Positions 20,115-28,155 of a DNA stretch of 37,389 nucleotides are shown here, piece by piece. Below the pieces are notes generated by a model, which saw only the letters and a list, made by a program, of their open reading frames with translations, ran no database searches and was not told the origin of the DNA. Origin of the DNA: Alphaproteobacteria bacterium (GTDB lineage Bacteria; Pseudomonadota; Alphaproteobacteria; Kiloniellales; DSM-21159); assembly GCA_030433005.1 (NCBI GenBank), contig JAUILQ010000057.1:1-37389 (forward strand). The letters are read 5' to 3'. The translations under genes were made by a program, and so were the position numbers. Positions within the stretch are counted from its first letter, which is position 1. Every line of letters starts with the position of its first letter.

Positions 20115-20597
20115 CTACAGGGCGGCCAGCAGCAGCCCGGCGGCGAGCAGGGCCGCGGCGGTGCGCAGGTGGTTCCAGCGCGTCCAGGCGCGCAGGTAGT
20201 CAGCCCAGGCGGCGGCCGCGGCCTCGCCCTGCGGGTCGACCGAATCGAGCCGCCGGTTGAGCGGCAGGTTGCCGACCACCGTGACCAGGAAGGTGCCGAG
20301 CGGGTAGGCCAGCCCGCCGGCCAGAAGCAGCGGCTCGCATGCCGCCGCTCCGGCGGCTCCGAACGCCGTGGCCCCGGCGATCGCGAGGCCGGCCGCCAGC
20401 GCGCCGAAGAAGGGCACCAGGAACCAGGGCGTCAGCACCGTGCGGTTGATCGACTGCATGGCCGCGACCGCGGCCGCGGCCGGCAGGCGGTCGAGCGCCG
20501 CCATGACGAAGCCCGAGAAGGCGAGGAAGACCCCGCCGACCAGGGCGCTGGACAGCGCCCCGGCGCCGACCAGCAGGGCGAACCAGGTGTCGTTCAT
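20115..20597 (-). CDS. DUF1772 (anthrone oxygenase-like) membrane protein
   Basis: A 160-residue protein with four hydrophobic helices. It has the DUF1772 pattern: GVFLAFSGFVMAALDRLP in TM1, MQSINRTVLTPWFLVPFFG leading into TM2, a TM3 ending TVVGNLPLNRRLD, and WADYLRAWTRWNHLRTAAALLAA before and within TM4. The conserved Asn, Trp and Arg/His positions are those of the family that includes fungal anthrone oxygenase-like proteins; the bacterial members have no settled function. It follows the NmrA-like gene by 32 bases and is probably co-transcribed with it under the divergent TetR regulator. The same pairing of DUF1772 and NAD(P)-binding proteins beside a TetR gene is common in bacteria (recollection). 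Confidence 0.85.
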   Translation of the reverse strand: MNDTWFALLVGAGALSSALVGGVFLAFSGFVMAALDRLPAAAAVAAMQSINRTVLTPWFLVPFFGALAAGLAIAGATAFGAAGAAACEPLLLAGGLAYPLGTFLVTVVGNLPLNRRLDSVDPQGEAAAAAWADYLRAWTRWNHLRTAAALLAAGLLLAAL

Positions 20598-20629
20598 CGC
20601 CTTCTTCCTCCTTCGCGGGACCGGGCGCC

Positions 20630-21502
20630 TCAGGCCGCGGCCGCCGGAACGCCCCAGACGCCGCTGGCCGCCGTGCGCCGCGCGTAGTCGGCGAAGTCGC
20701 GCGCCGGCCGGCCGAGCGCCTCGCGGACGCCGTCGGCGGGGGCGGCGTTGCGGCCGTCCAGCACTTCCGTGAACAGCTCGATCAGCAGCGCGACCGTCTG
20801 CGGGGCCTCGCCGACCGCCTCCAGCGCCGCCGCGAAGGCCGAGGGGGCGACCTCGCGGTAGAGCAGCGGCCGGCCGCTTGCCGCGGCGATCGCGCCGCAG
20901 GCCTCGGCGAAGGTCAGCGCCCGCGGGCCGGTCAGCTCGTAGAGGCGGCCGACGTGGCGCTCGGCCGGCCCCCCGGGCGTCAGCGCCTCGACGGCGATCT
21001 CAGCGATGTCCTCGACGTCGACGAAGGGCTCCGGCACCGGGCCGGCCGGCAGAACCAGCTCGCCGGCCCGCACCGCCTCGAGCAGGAAGCTCTCGCTGAA
21101 GTTCTGGTCGAACCAGCTGGCCCTGAGCACGGTCCAGTCGACGCCGGCCTCGCGCACGACCCGCTCGCCCGCCTCGGCCGCCGGCTCGCCGCGCCCGGAC
21201 AGCAGCACCAGGCGACGGACGCCGGCCGCGACCGCCTGGCGGGTGAAGGCTGCCAGGGTCTCGGTCGCGCCCGGCGCGGCGAGATCGGGCTGGTAGGCCA
21301 AGTAGACGGCCCCGACGCCCTCGAGCGCCGGGCCCCAGCTGGCCGGCGCCGTCCAGTCGAAGGCCGGGCTGTTGCCGCGCGAGCCGAGCCGCACCGGCAG
21401 TCCGCGCGCGGCCAGGCCTGCTGCGACCCGGCTGCCGGTCTTGCCGGTGCCGCCGGTCACGAGGGTCAGGGGCCGGGTCCGAGTGCTGTCGAGGCCTGTC
21501 AT
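20630..21502 (-). CDS. NmrA/SDR-like NAD(P)-binding protein
   Basis: A 290-residue atypical short-chain dehydrogenase. The Rossmann motif TGGTGKTGSRVAAGL is at about residues 16-30, followed by LPVRLGSRGN, where the Arg would favour NADPH. VYLAYQPDL, RRLVLLSGRG and DWTVLRASWFDQNFSESFL follow the NmrA-like/quinone oxidoreductase pattern (compare QorB and NmrA types); there is no YxxxK catalytic pair, as usual in this subgroup. It may reduce quinones or act as a redox sensor. The start ATG at 21502 faces the tetR gene across about 100 bases that carry promoter- and operator-like sequence. It is the first gene of a likely two- or three-gene unit with DUF1772 and perhaps the Nif11-type gene. Confidence 0.87.
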   Translation of the reverse strand: MTGLDSTRTRPLTLVTGGTGKTGSRVAAGLAARGLPVRLGSRGNSPAFDWTAPASWGPALEGVGAVYLAYQPDLAAPGATETLAAFTRQAVAAGVRRLVLLSGRGEPAAEAGERVVREAGVDWTVLRASWFDQNFSESFLLEAVRAGELVLPAGPVPEPFVDVEDIAEIAVEALTPGGPAERHVGRLYELTGPRALTFAEACGAIAAASGRPLLYREVAPSAFAAALEAVGEAPQTVALLIELFTEVLDGRNAAPADGVREALGRPARDFADYARRTAASGVWGVPAAAA

Positions 21503-21515
21503 CGTCTTTGCTCCG

Positions 21516-21564
21516 TATGTGAGGAATGCTCATATTTGATAAATCTGATAAACCCTCATATTCT
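21516..21564. promoter_or_regulatory. TetR-type divergent promoter/operator
   Basis: The short AT-rich gap holds an inverted repeat ATGTGAG (21517-21523), GAATG, CTCATAT (21529-21535), matching at 6 of 7 pairs, a size typical of TetR operators. CTCATATT recurs at 21555-21562, and TGATAAA is repeated at 21537-21543 and 21546-21552. A plus-strand promoter fits: TTGATA (21536-21541), 17 bases, TATTCT (21559-21564), ahead of tetR. Binding by the adjacent TetR protein is inference from position. Confidence 0.55.
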
Positions 21565-21602
21565 TGAAGGCAAGTGGAAATCGTCTCGAAGGAGGCCGAA
21601 GC

Positions 21603-22277
21603 GTGTCGATTACCGATGGCGGCGCGTCGCCGGGCCCGGGCGATGCGGCATTGCGCCGGACCCCGCGCCAGCAGCGCGGGCGCGAGCGTGTCGAGCGGCT
21701 GCTCGAAGCGGCCTCGGGACTGATCGCGGAGAAGGGCAGCGACGCGCTGCGCATGAGCGAGGTCGCCGCCGGGGCCGGCGTCTCGATCGGCTCGCTCTAC
21801 CAGTACTTCCCCGACAAGGCGGCGATCCTGCGCACGCTCGCCGAGCGCTATCTGGCCGAGGACCGGGCCTGCATCGCCGAGGCCCTCGAGGCGGTCGCCG
21901 AGGGCGCCGCCCTGCCGGGGGCCTTCGCCGAGCTGCTCGACGTCTACTACCGGGTCTGCCTGGCCGAGCCGGTGCGCCGCGAGGTCTGGTCCGGCACCCA
22001 GGCCGACCCGCAGTTGCGCGCCCTGATGCTTGCCGAGAACCGCCACAACGCCGGCCTGCTGGCCGACGTCCTGGCGCGCTGCGGGGCGCCCCAGGAGCGC
22101 GCGGCGCTGGAAAGCGCGGCCCTGCTGCTCTGGGCGCTCGCCGAGGAGGCCGTGCGCCTGGCGCTGTCGAGCGGCGGCGCGGAGGGGGACCGCCTGATCG
22201 AGGACTTCAAGGCGATCGCCGAGGCCGAGCTGCGCCGCCGGCTCGCCGGCGCCGGCTCGCACGCCGGGGGGACCTAG
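21603..22277 (+). CDS. TetR/AcrR family transcriptional regulator
   Basis: A 224-residue regulator. The start is GTG at 21603 with a perfect AAGGAGG (21589-21595) seven bases upstream; a TTG reading from 21564 would begin inside the promoter. The N-terminal HTH domain (about residues 28-75) has RLLEAASGLIAEKGSDALRMSEVAAGAGVSIGSLYQYFPDKAAILRTL, which I read in pieces: helix-turn-helix AAGAGVSIGSLYQYF with the conserved YQYF. The C-terminal ligand domain (about 80-215) is helical and unassigned. It is divergent from the NmrA-like gene and probably represses that unit and itself through the shared 100-base region. Confidence 0.92.
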   Translation: MSITDGGASPGPGDAALRRTPRQQRGRERVERLLEAASGLIAEKGSDALRMSEVAAGAGVSIGSLYQYFPDKAAILRTLAERYLAEDRACIAEALEAVAEGAALPGAFAELLDVYYRVCLAEPVRREVWSGTQADPQLRALMLAENRHNAGLLADVLARCGAPQERAALESAALLLWALAEEAVRLALSSGGAEGDRLIEDFKAIAEAELRRRLAGAGSHAGGT

Positions 22278-22302
22278 AGCGAGCGCTCGGACCCGTGGCG
22301 CG

Positions 22303-22470
22303 CTACCATTTTGCGAACGGGCCCTTGCGCTCGGAATCGCGCCGGGGACTGCTGGGATTCTTCCTCGGGATCTCGTCCTGGAAAATGGTGACCCACTTCG
22401 GCTGCTCCCATTTGAAGCAGCCGCCTGAGACGGCCTCGAGCGCCGCTTCCCACCTCTGCGACTCGGCCAT
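22303..22470 (-). CDS. Small ORF with double-Gly motif, possible second precursor peptide
   Basis: A 55-residue ORF starting MAESQRWEAALEAVSGG and followed by CFKWEQPKWVTIFQDE and a basic Pro/Arg/Lys-rich tail ending GPFAKW. The ATG at 22470 has GGGGAGG five bases upstream, and third positions are almost all G/C, so coding is plausible. LEAVSGG looks like a bacteriocin/RiPP leader end, although a 17-residue leader is very short. The residues after the motif share F-x-W-x-Q with the Nif11-type protein at 19495-19926. I know no family for it; it could instead be an unrelated small protein. It converges with tetR, stop to stop, with 25 bases between. Confidence 0.5.
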   Translation of the reverse strand: MAESQRWEAALEAVSGGCFKWEQPKWVTIFQDEIPRKNPSSPRRDSERKGPFAKW

Positions 22471-22742
22471 CCGGACCTCCCCTCTCTGCCGCACGCCCTT
22501 CTCGCGGCGTGCCGACCGCCGGCGCGGGGTGGGGCGGCAGGCCCGGCTTCTGTGACCGTTGAATTCTGGTCGGTCGCCCCAGCCGGAACGAGAACAGGCC
22601 ATCCCGCCTTCTTGGCCGATCGTCGGGTTTCCTTCCCGGATCGCCCGGGCACAGCCGACCGCGCCTCGGGCCCGCCGGACCGGAGGTGCGGCGGGCCGGG
22701 GGATCCCGGCGCGAGGAAAGCCGTACGAGAGGTCACCCGAAA

Positions 22743-22772
22743 CGAAAAGGGCCCCGCCGAAGCGGGGCCCTT
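22743..22772 (-). terminator. Rho-independent terminator of rplQ
   Basis: AAGGGCCCCGC (22747-22757) and GCGGGGCCCTT (22762-22772) form an 11-bp perfect stem around CGAA, and on the minus strand the stem runs into TTTTCG. It follows the rplQ stop by about 28 bases and marks the end of the ribosomal cluster. The 270 bases between it and the small ORF hold nothing I recognise. Confidence 0.88.
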
Positions 22773-22800
22773 GCGGTGTCTTGGAGCGGACGGAAGAGGC

Positions 22801-23232
22801 CTATTCCTCCTCGTCGCCCTGCTCGGCCATCTCGGCCTCGTGGCGCGCCTTGTCGGCCGCGCCCTTGGCGTCGGGGTTGCGGTCGACCAGCTCGATGACC
22901 GCGAGCGGCGCCATGTCGCCATGCCGGAAGCCGGCCTTGAGCACCCGGGTGTAGCCGCCGTTGCGCTCCTTGTAGCGCTCGGCCAGCTCGCCGAAGAGCT
23001 TCTGGACCATGGCGTTGTTGCGCACGGTGACCGCGGCCTGGCGGCGCTGGTGCAGCGTGCCGCCCTTGCCCAGGGTGACGAGGCGGTCGACGACGCGGCG
23101 CAGCTCCTTGGCCTTGGGCAGCGTGGTGACGATCTGCTCGTGCTCGATCAGCGACGTGGCCATGTTGGCCAGCATCGACTTGCGGTGGGACGGGGTCCGG
23201 TTGAGCTTGCGGTAACCACTGCCGTGACGCAT
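22801..23232 (-). CDS. rplQ: 50S ribosomal protein L17
   Basis: 143 residues. The N-terminal MRHGSGYRKLNRTPSHRKSM is the invariant L17 signature; EQIVTTLPKAKELRRVVDRLVTLGK and GGYTRVLKAGFRHGDMAPLAVIELV complete the fold. The acidic C-terminal tail (about 120-143, ending GDEEE) is an extension common in alphaproteobacteria. L17 binds 23S rRNA near the exit tunnel. It is the last gene of the cluster, but it is separated from rpoA by 165 bases containing a strong terminator, so its transcription must use read-through or its own promoter, which I could not identify. Confidence 0.97.
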   Translation of the reverse strand: MRHGSGYRKLNRTPSHRKSMLANMATSLIEHEQIVTTLPKAKELRRVVDRLVTLGKGGTLHQRRQAAVTVRNNAMVQKLFGELAERYKERNGGYTRVLKAGFRHGDMAPLAVIELVDRNPDAKGAADKARHEAEMAEQGDEEE

Positions 23233-23353
23233 CGCGTCGATCTCCTCTCATCCTGGCCTCGCCGCGCGAGACCGATTGCGGGTCCCGCCGCCCTTCTGCC
23301 CCTCCCGGTCAGGAGAGGCGCCGGCGCGGCCGGGGCGGGCCCTCACGGCCCGG

Positions 23354-23389
23354 AAAAAGCGGGAGCGCCGTTCGTCGACGGCGCTCCCG
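23354..23389 (-). terminator. Rho-independent terminator between rpoA and rplQ
   Basis: CGGGAGCGCCG (23360-23370) pairs with CGGCGCTCCCG (23379-23389), an 11-bp stem with an 8-base loop. On the minus strand it is followed by CTTTTTCC. It lies 8 bases past the rpoA stop and points in the direction of rpoA transcription. Confidence 0.85.
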
Positions 23390-23397
23390 GGTGACGA

Positions 23398-24414
23398 TCA
23401 GTAGGGCTCCTCGAGCTTCTTGGCCAGCTCCTCGATGTTCTCGGGCGGCCAGTTCGAGATCTCCATGCCCAGGTGCAGGCCCATCTGGGACAGCACGTCC
23501 TTGATCTCGTTGAGAGACTTGCGGCCGAAGTTCGGCGTGCGCAGCATCTCGGCCTCGGTCTTCTGAACGAGATCGCCGATGTAGACGATGTTGTCGTTCT
23601 TCAGGCAGTTCGCCGAGCGCACCGAGAGCTCCAGCTCGTCGACCTTGCGCAGCAGGTTCTTGTTGAACGGCGGCTCGGCGCGCTCCTCGGCGGTCTCGCG
23701 GACCGTCGGCTCCTCGAAGTTGATGAAGAGCTGCAGCTGGTCCTGCAGGATGCGCGCGGCCAGCGCGACCGAGTCGTCCGGCGTGATCGCGCCGTTGGTC
23801 TCGATCTCCATGGTCAGCTTGTCGTAGTCGGTGACCTGGCCGACGCGGGTGTTCTCGACCTTGTAGGCGACGCGGCGCACCGGGCTGAACAGCGAGTCGA
23901 CCGGGATCAGGCCGATCGGCGCGTCCTCCGGTCGGTTCTGCGAGCCGGGCACGTAGCCCTTACCGGTGGCGACGGTCATCTCCATGTCGATGCGCGCGCC
24001 GTCGTCGAGGGTGCAGATCACCAGCTCGGGATTCATGACCTCGATGTCGGCGCCGGTCTCGATCTGGGCGGCGGTCACCTCGCCGGGGCCGAAGGCGCGC
24101 AGGCGCATGCGCTTCGGGCCGTCGCCGTGCATGCGCAGGGCGATCGACTTGACGTTCAGAACGACGTCGGTGACGTCCTCGCGCACGCCCGGGATCGAGG
24201 AGAACTCGTGGAGCACGCCGTCGATCTGGATGGCGGTGATGGCGGCACCCTGCAGCGACGACAGCAGCACGCGGCGCAGCGCGTTGCCCAGGGTGAGGCC
24301 GAAGCCCCGCTCGAGCGGCTCGGCGACGACCTTGGCGAAACGCTTCGGATCGTCACCCTCCTGAACCTCGAGCTTGTTCGGCTTGATCAGGTCGGTCCAA
24401 TTCTTCTGTAGCAC
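23398..24414 (-). CDS. rpoA: DNA-directed RNA polymerase subunit alpha
   Basis: With the GTG start at 24414 the protein is 338 residues, the usual alphaproteobacterial length, and opens LQKNWTDLIKPNKLEV as relatives do; TGAGG lies eight bases upstream. An ATG at 24447 would add 11 residues but has a poor ribosome site. The N-terminal domain has GFGLTLGNALRRVLLSSLQGAAI (about residues 34-56) for dimerisation; the C-terminal domain has ELELSVRSANCLKNDNIVYIGDL and NFGRKSLNEIKDVL, which contact UP elements and activators. It follows rpsK by about 200 bases and ends at a strong terminator before rplQ. Confidence 0.97.
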   Translation of the reverse strand: MLQKNWTDLIKPNKLEVQEGDDPKRFAKVVAEPLERGFGLTLGNALRRVLLSSLQGAAITAIQIDGVLHEFSSIPGVREDVTDVVLNVKSIALRMHGDGPKRMRLRAFGPGEVTAAQIETGADIEVMNPELVICTLDDGARIDMEMTVATGKGYVPGSQNRPEDAPIGLIPVDSLFSPVRRVAYKVENTRVGQVTDYDKLTMEIETNGAITPDDSVALAARILQDQLQLFINFEEPTVRETAEERAEPPFNKNLLRKVDELELSVRSANCLKNDNIVYIGDLVQKTEAEMLRTPNFGRKSLNEIKDVLSQMGLHLGMEISNWPPENIEELAKKLEEPY

Positions 24415-24621
24415 GGGAGTTGCCTCACGCTTGTCGAGCGGGTTCATGAAACGACGGAAGGGCGGCGGCCCGCGAAGGCCCGCCGTCCCGTCGGCTTCAA
24501 GCGCCCGGGCCTGTCCCGGAAGCGGCGCTGCTCAGACGCCGATCCCCATGCTTTGGCCGGGGCGCAGGTGGCTCTCTTCTGTCCGGCGCCCTGCGCAGGC
24601 GCCTCGGTACCTCGGCCGGCG

Positions 24622-25011
24622 TCAGACGCGGCGGCGCTTGGGCGGACGGCAGCCGTTGTGCGGGATCGGCGTGACGTCGCGGATCGCGGTGATCTGGAAG
24701 CCGACCGACTGCAGCGCGCGCAGCGCCGACTCGCGGCCGGAGCCCGGGCCCTTGACCTCGACCTCGAGCGTGCGCATGCCGTGCTCCTGGGCCTTGCGGC
24801 CGGCGTTCTCGGCGGCGAGCTGGGCGGCGTAGGGGGTCGACTTGCGCGAGCCCTTGAAGCCCTGGCTGCCGGCGGACGACCAGGAGATCGCGTTGCCCTG
24901 CACGTCGGTGATGGTGATCACCGTGTTGTTGAAGGAGGAGTTCACGTGCGCGATGCCGCTCGTGATGTTCTTGCGCTCGCGGCGGCGCATGCGCGTCTGC
25001 GGCTTGGCCAT
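24622..25011 (-). CDS. rpsK: 30S ribosomal protein S11
   Basis: 129 residues, normal length. Family blocks visible are GIAHVNSSFNNTVITITD, SWSSAGSQGFKGSRKSTPYAAQ, VKGPGSGRESALRAL and the C-terminal DVTPIPHNGCRPPKRRRV. S11 sits on the 30S platform by the mRNA exit. It lies 53 bases after rpsM and about 200 before rpoA. The gap to rpoA is GC-rich with small hairpins and holds no further gene; rpsD, present here in E. coli, is absent as expected for alphaproteobacteria. Confidence 0.98.
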   Translation of the reverse strand: MAKPQTRMRRRERKNITSGIAHVNSSFNNTVITITDVQGNAISWSSAGSQGFKGSRKSTPYAAQLAAENAGRKAQEHGMRTLEVEVKGPGSGRESALRALQSVGFQITAIRDVTPIPHNGCRPPKRRRV

Positions 25012-25064
25012 GATCTTTGCGTTCTCGTTCTCTGCGGTTCAGCGGAAGCGGGCCGGCGCGGCGA

Positions 25065-25442
25065 CTAGCGGGTCGCCTTCTTCTTGCCGGCGATCGGCAC
25101 GGCCTTGCCCTTGCGGGTGCGCGCGTTGGTGTGGGTGCGCTGGCCGCGGACCGGCAGGCCCTTGCGGTGGCGCAGGCCACGGTAGCAGCCCAGGTCCATC
25201 AGGCGCTTGATGTTCATCGCGACCTCGCGGCGCAGGTCGCCCTCGACGGTGTAGTCGCGGTCGATGGTCTCGCGGATGCGCACGACCTCGTCGTCGGTCA
25301 GCTCGTGGACGCGGCGGTTCTCGGGGATCCCGACCTTGTCGCAGATCTCCTTGGCCTTCGCCGAGCCGATACCGTGAATGTAGCTCAGCGCGATCGGCAC
25401 GCGCTTGCCCGTCGGAATGTTCACACCAGCGATACGCGCCAC
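25065..25442 (-). CDS. rpsM: 30S ribosomal protein S13
   Basis: 125 residues starting at a GTG (25440-25442), with AGGAG nine bases upstream. MARIAGVNIPTGKRVPIAL is the family start; YIHGIGSAKAKEIC and the C-terminal RGLPVRGQRTHTNARTRKGK are canonical, the basic tail reaching toward the P-site tRNA. A near-consensus sigma-70 promoter at 25526-25553 lies upstream, so this gene begins a transcript with rpsK and rpoA. rpmJ (L36), often found just before rpsM, is not present. Confidence 0.98.
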   Translation of the reverse strand: MARIAGVNIPTGKRVPIALSYIHGIGSAKAKEICDKVGIPENRRVHELTDDEVVRIRETIDRDYTVEGDLRREVAMNIKRLMDLGCYRGLRHRKGLPVRGQRTHTNARTRKGKAVPIAGKKKATR

Positions 25443-25525
25443 GTCCGTGGTCTCCTATCCGCTTACCAACTTGAATAGAGGCAACAGCAATTGCCCGGCT
25501 CGCACACCCGCGCCAGGGAGCGCGG

Positions 25526-25553
25526 ATTATAGGGTTGCGCCCTCGCGCGTCAA
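25526..25553 (-). promoter_or_regulatory. Near-consensus sigma-70 promoter for rpsM-rpsK-rpoA
   Basis: On the minus strand the sequence reads TTGACG (25548-25553), 16 bases, TATAAT (25526-25531): five of six and six of six consensus bases. The predicted start near 25519 gives a leader of about 75 bases to the rpsM GTG. It sits in the 131-base adk-rpsM gap and would let the alpha operon be transcribed independently of the upstream S10-spc unit. Confidence 0.85.
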
Positions 25554-25573
25554 GCCCCGCGAGCCGCCTCCCG

Positions 25574-26163
25574 CTAGCCCCTCACGGGCGCGCCGAGAAT
25601 CTCCTCGATCTGCGCCGTCACCTCTTCGATCGACTGCAGGCCGTCGACCCGCTTCAGCCGGCCGGTCCGCTCGTAGTACGGCAGGATCGGCGCGGTCTGG
25701 TCGTGGTACACCTTGAGCCGCTTCCTCAGCGTCTCGACGTTGTCGTCGCTGCGCGCGGCGGCGCCGCTCTCGGCGCTCTGCCGGCTGCGCGTCTCGATGC
25801 GCTGGACCAGCGCCTCGTCCGGCACGCTGACCTCGATCACCGCGTTGAGCTTCAGGCCCTTGCCCTCGAGCAGGGCGTCCAGCGCCTCGGCCTGCGGCAC
25901 GGTGCGCGGGAAGCCGTCCAGGATGAAGCCCTTGGCGCAGTCCGGCTGCTCGATGCGCTGCGAGATCATCTCGACCATCAGGGCGTCGGGCATCAGCTGG
26001 CCGGCGTCCATGATCTCCTTGGCCTGGCGGCCGATCTCGTCGCCGGAGGCGACGGCGGCGCGCAGCATGTCGCCCGTCGAGAGCTGCTTCAGGCCGTGCT
26101 TGTCCTCGAGGATCTTGGCCTGGGTGCCCTTACCGGCGCCCGGCGGGCCGAGCAGAATGATGT

Positions 26164-26167
<4 letters not shown>
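25574..26167 (-). CDS. adk: Adenylate kinase (short-LID type)
   Basis: 197 residues. The P-loop GPPGAGKGTQA is at residues 7-17, the AMP-binding region at STGDMLRAAVASGDEIG and GFILDGFPRTVPQAEAL, and the LID region near 125-140 is short (RSRQSAESGAAARSDDN), lacking the inserted subdomain of the E. coli enzyme. It interconverts ATP + AMP and 2 ADP. Its ATG overlaps the secY TGA by four bases (ATGA), implying translational coupling. A longer in-frame reading over secY is only an alternative frame. It ends the S10-spc transcript before the rpsM promoter. Confidence 0.97.
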
Positions 26168-27516
<1,349 letters not shown>

Positions 27517-27542
27517 TGCTCTCCGTTTCCCGGCCTAGCCCG

Positions 27543-27584
27543 GATCGGGCGTCGACCGATCGGGCGTCGCCCGATCAGGCCTCG
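27543..27584. repeat. 15-bp tandem repeat with hairpin in the rplO-secY gap
   Basis: Two units, GATCGGGCGTCGACC (27543-27557) and GATCGGGCGTCGCCC (27558-27572), and a partial third (27573-27584) run into the rplO stop region. GATCGGGC (27558-27565) pairs with GCCCGATC (27569-27576) around a 3-base loop. The hairpin overlaps the rplO TGA, and no U-run follows. Confidence 0.7.
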
Positions 27585-28078
27585 GCGGCGGTTTCGCTCT
27601 TGTCCTGCTTGGCGGGCTTCGGCTCGTTGACCGTGACGCTGCCGCCCGCCTTCTCGACCGCCGCGACGGCGGCCTTGGAGGCACCGGCGACGGTAATGTC
27701 GATCTTGGTCTTCAGCTCGCCCTGTGCAAGCAGGCGCACGCCGTCGCGCTGCGACTTGAACAGCCCGGCCTCCTTCAGCGCGGCCGCGTCGACCGGCTTG
27801 CCGGCATCGAGCTTGCCGGCGTCGATCGCCTGCTGCAGCCGGCCCAGGTTCACCTCGACGTAGTCGCGGCGGAAGATGTTCTTGAAGCCGCGCTTCGGCA
27901 GGCGACGATGCAGCGGCATCTGACCGCCCTCGAAGCCCTTGATCGCGACGCCGGACCGGGCCTTCTGACCCTTGTGGCCGTGACCGGAGGTCTTGCCGAG
28001 CCCGGAGCCGATGCCGCGGCCGAGGCGCTTGCCGACCTTGCGGGCGCCCGCGTTATCGCGAATCTCGTTGAGCTTCAT
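27575..28078 (-). CDS. rplO: 50S ribosomal protein L15
   Basis: 167 residues. MKLNEIRDNAGARKVGKRLGRGIGSGLGKTSGHGHKGQKAR-type start (read in pieces), then GFEGGQMPLHRRLPKRGFKN and ITVAGASKAAVAAVEKAGGSV are L15 signatures. The C-terminus carries a short Lys/Ala/Glu tail beyond the E. coli length. It is an assembly-stage 23S rRNA-binding protein. It follows rpmD by 77 bases that include a CGGCCCCG/CGGGGCCG stem (28128-28146), and precedes secY. Confidence 0.98.
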   Translation of the reverse strand: MKLNEIRDNAGARKVGKRLGRGIGSGLGKTSGHGHKGQKARSGVAIKGFEGGQMPLHRRLPKRGFKNIFRRDYVEVNLGRLQQAIDAGKLDAGKPVDAAALKEAGLFKSQRDGVRLLAQGELKTKIDITVAGASKAAVAAVEKAGGSVTVNEPKPAKQDKSETAAEA

Positions 28079-28155
28079 CGTCCCACGTGTCCTTGAAATC
28101 TGCTGTTGCCCGGGCCGCCCGCACGTCCGGCCCCGCGACGGGGCCGCAAGCGCGC

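Noticed and set aside
23290..23353. Degenerate REP-like copy upstream of rplQ (CCCTCCCGGTCAGGAGAGG)
   Set aside because: Resemblance to the repeats at 1858 and 5202 is partial and no full palindrome forms, so it was not called.
22559..23394. Plus-strand frames over rplQ
   Set aside because: They are antisense to rplQ and its terminators, and have no ribosome site or family motif.
24448..24621. Hidden rpsD or other gene between rpsK and rpoA
   Set aside because: The 174-207 base gap has no plausible ORF with a ribosome site; only short GC hairpins are visible.
25443..25573. rpmJ (L36) between adk and rpsM
   Set aside because: No 37-41 codon Cys-rich basic ORF is present; the gap holds the promoter.
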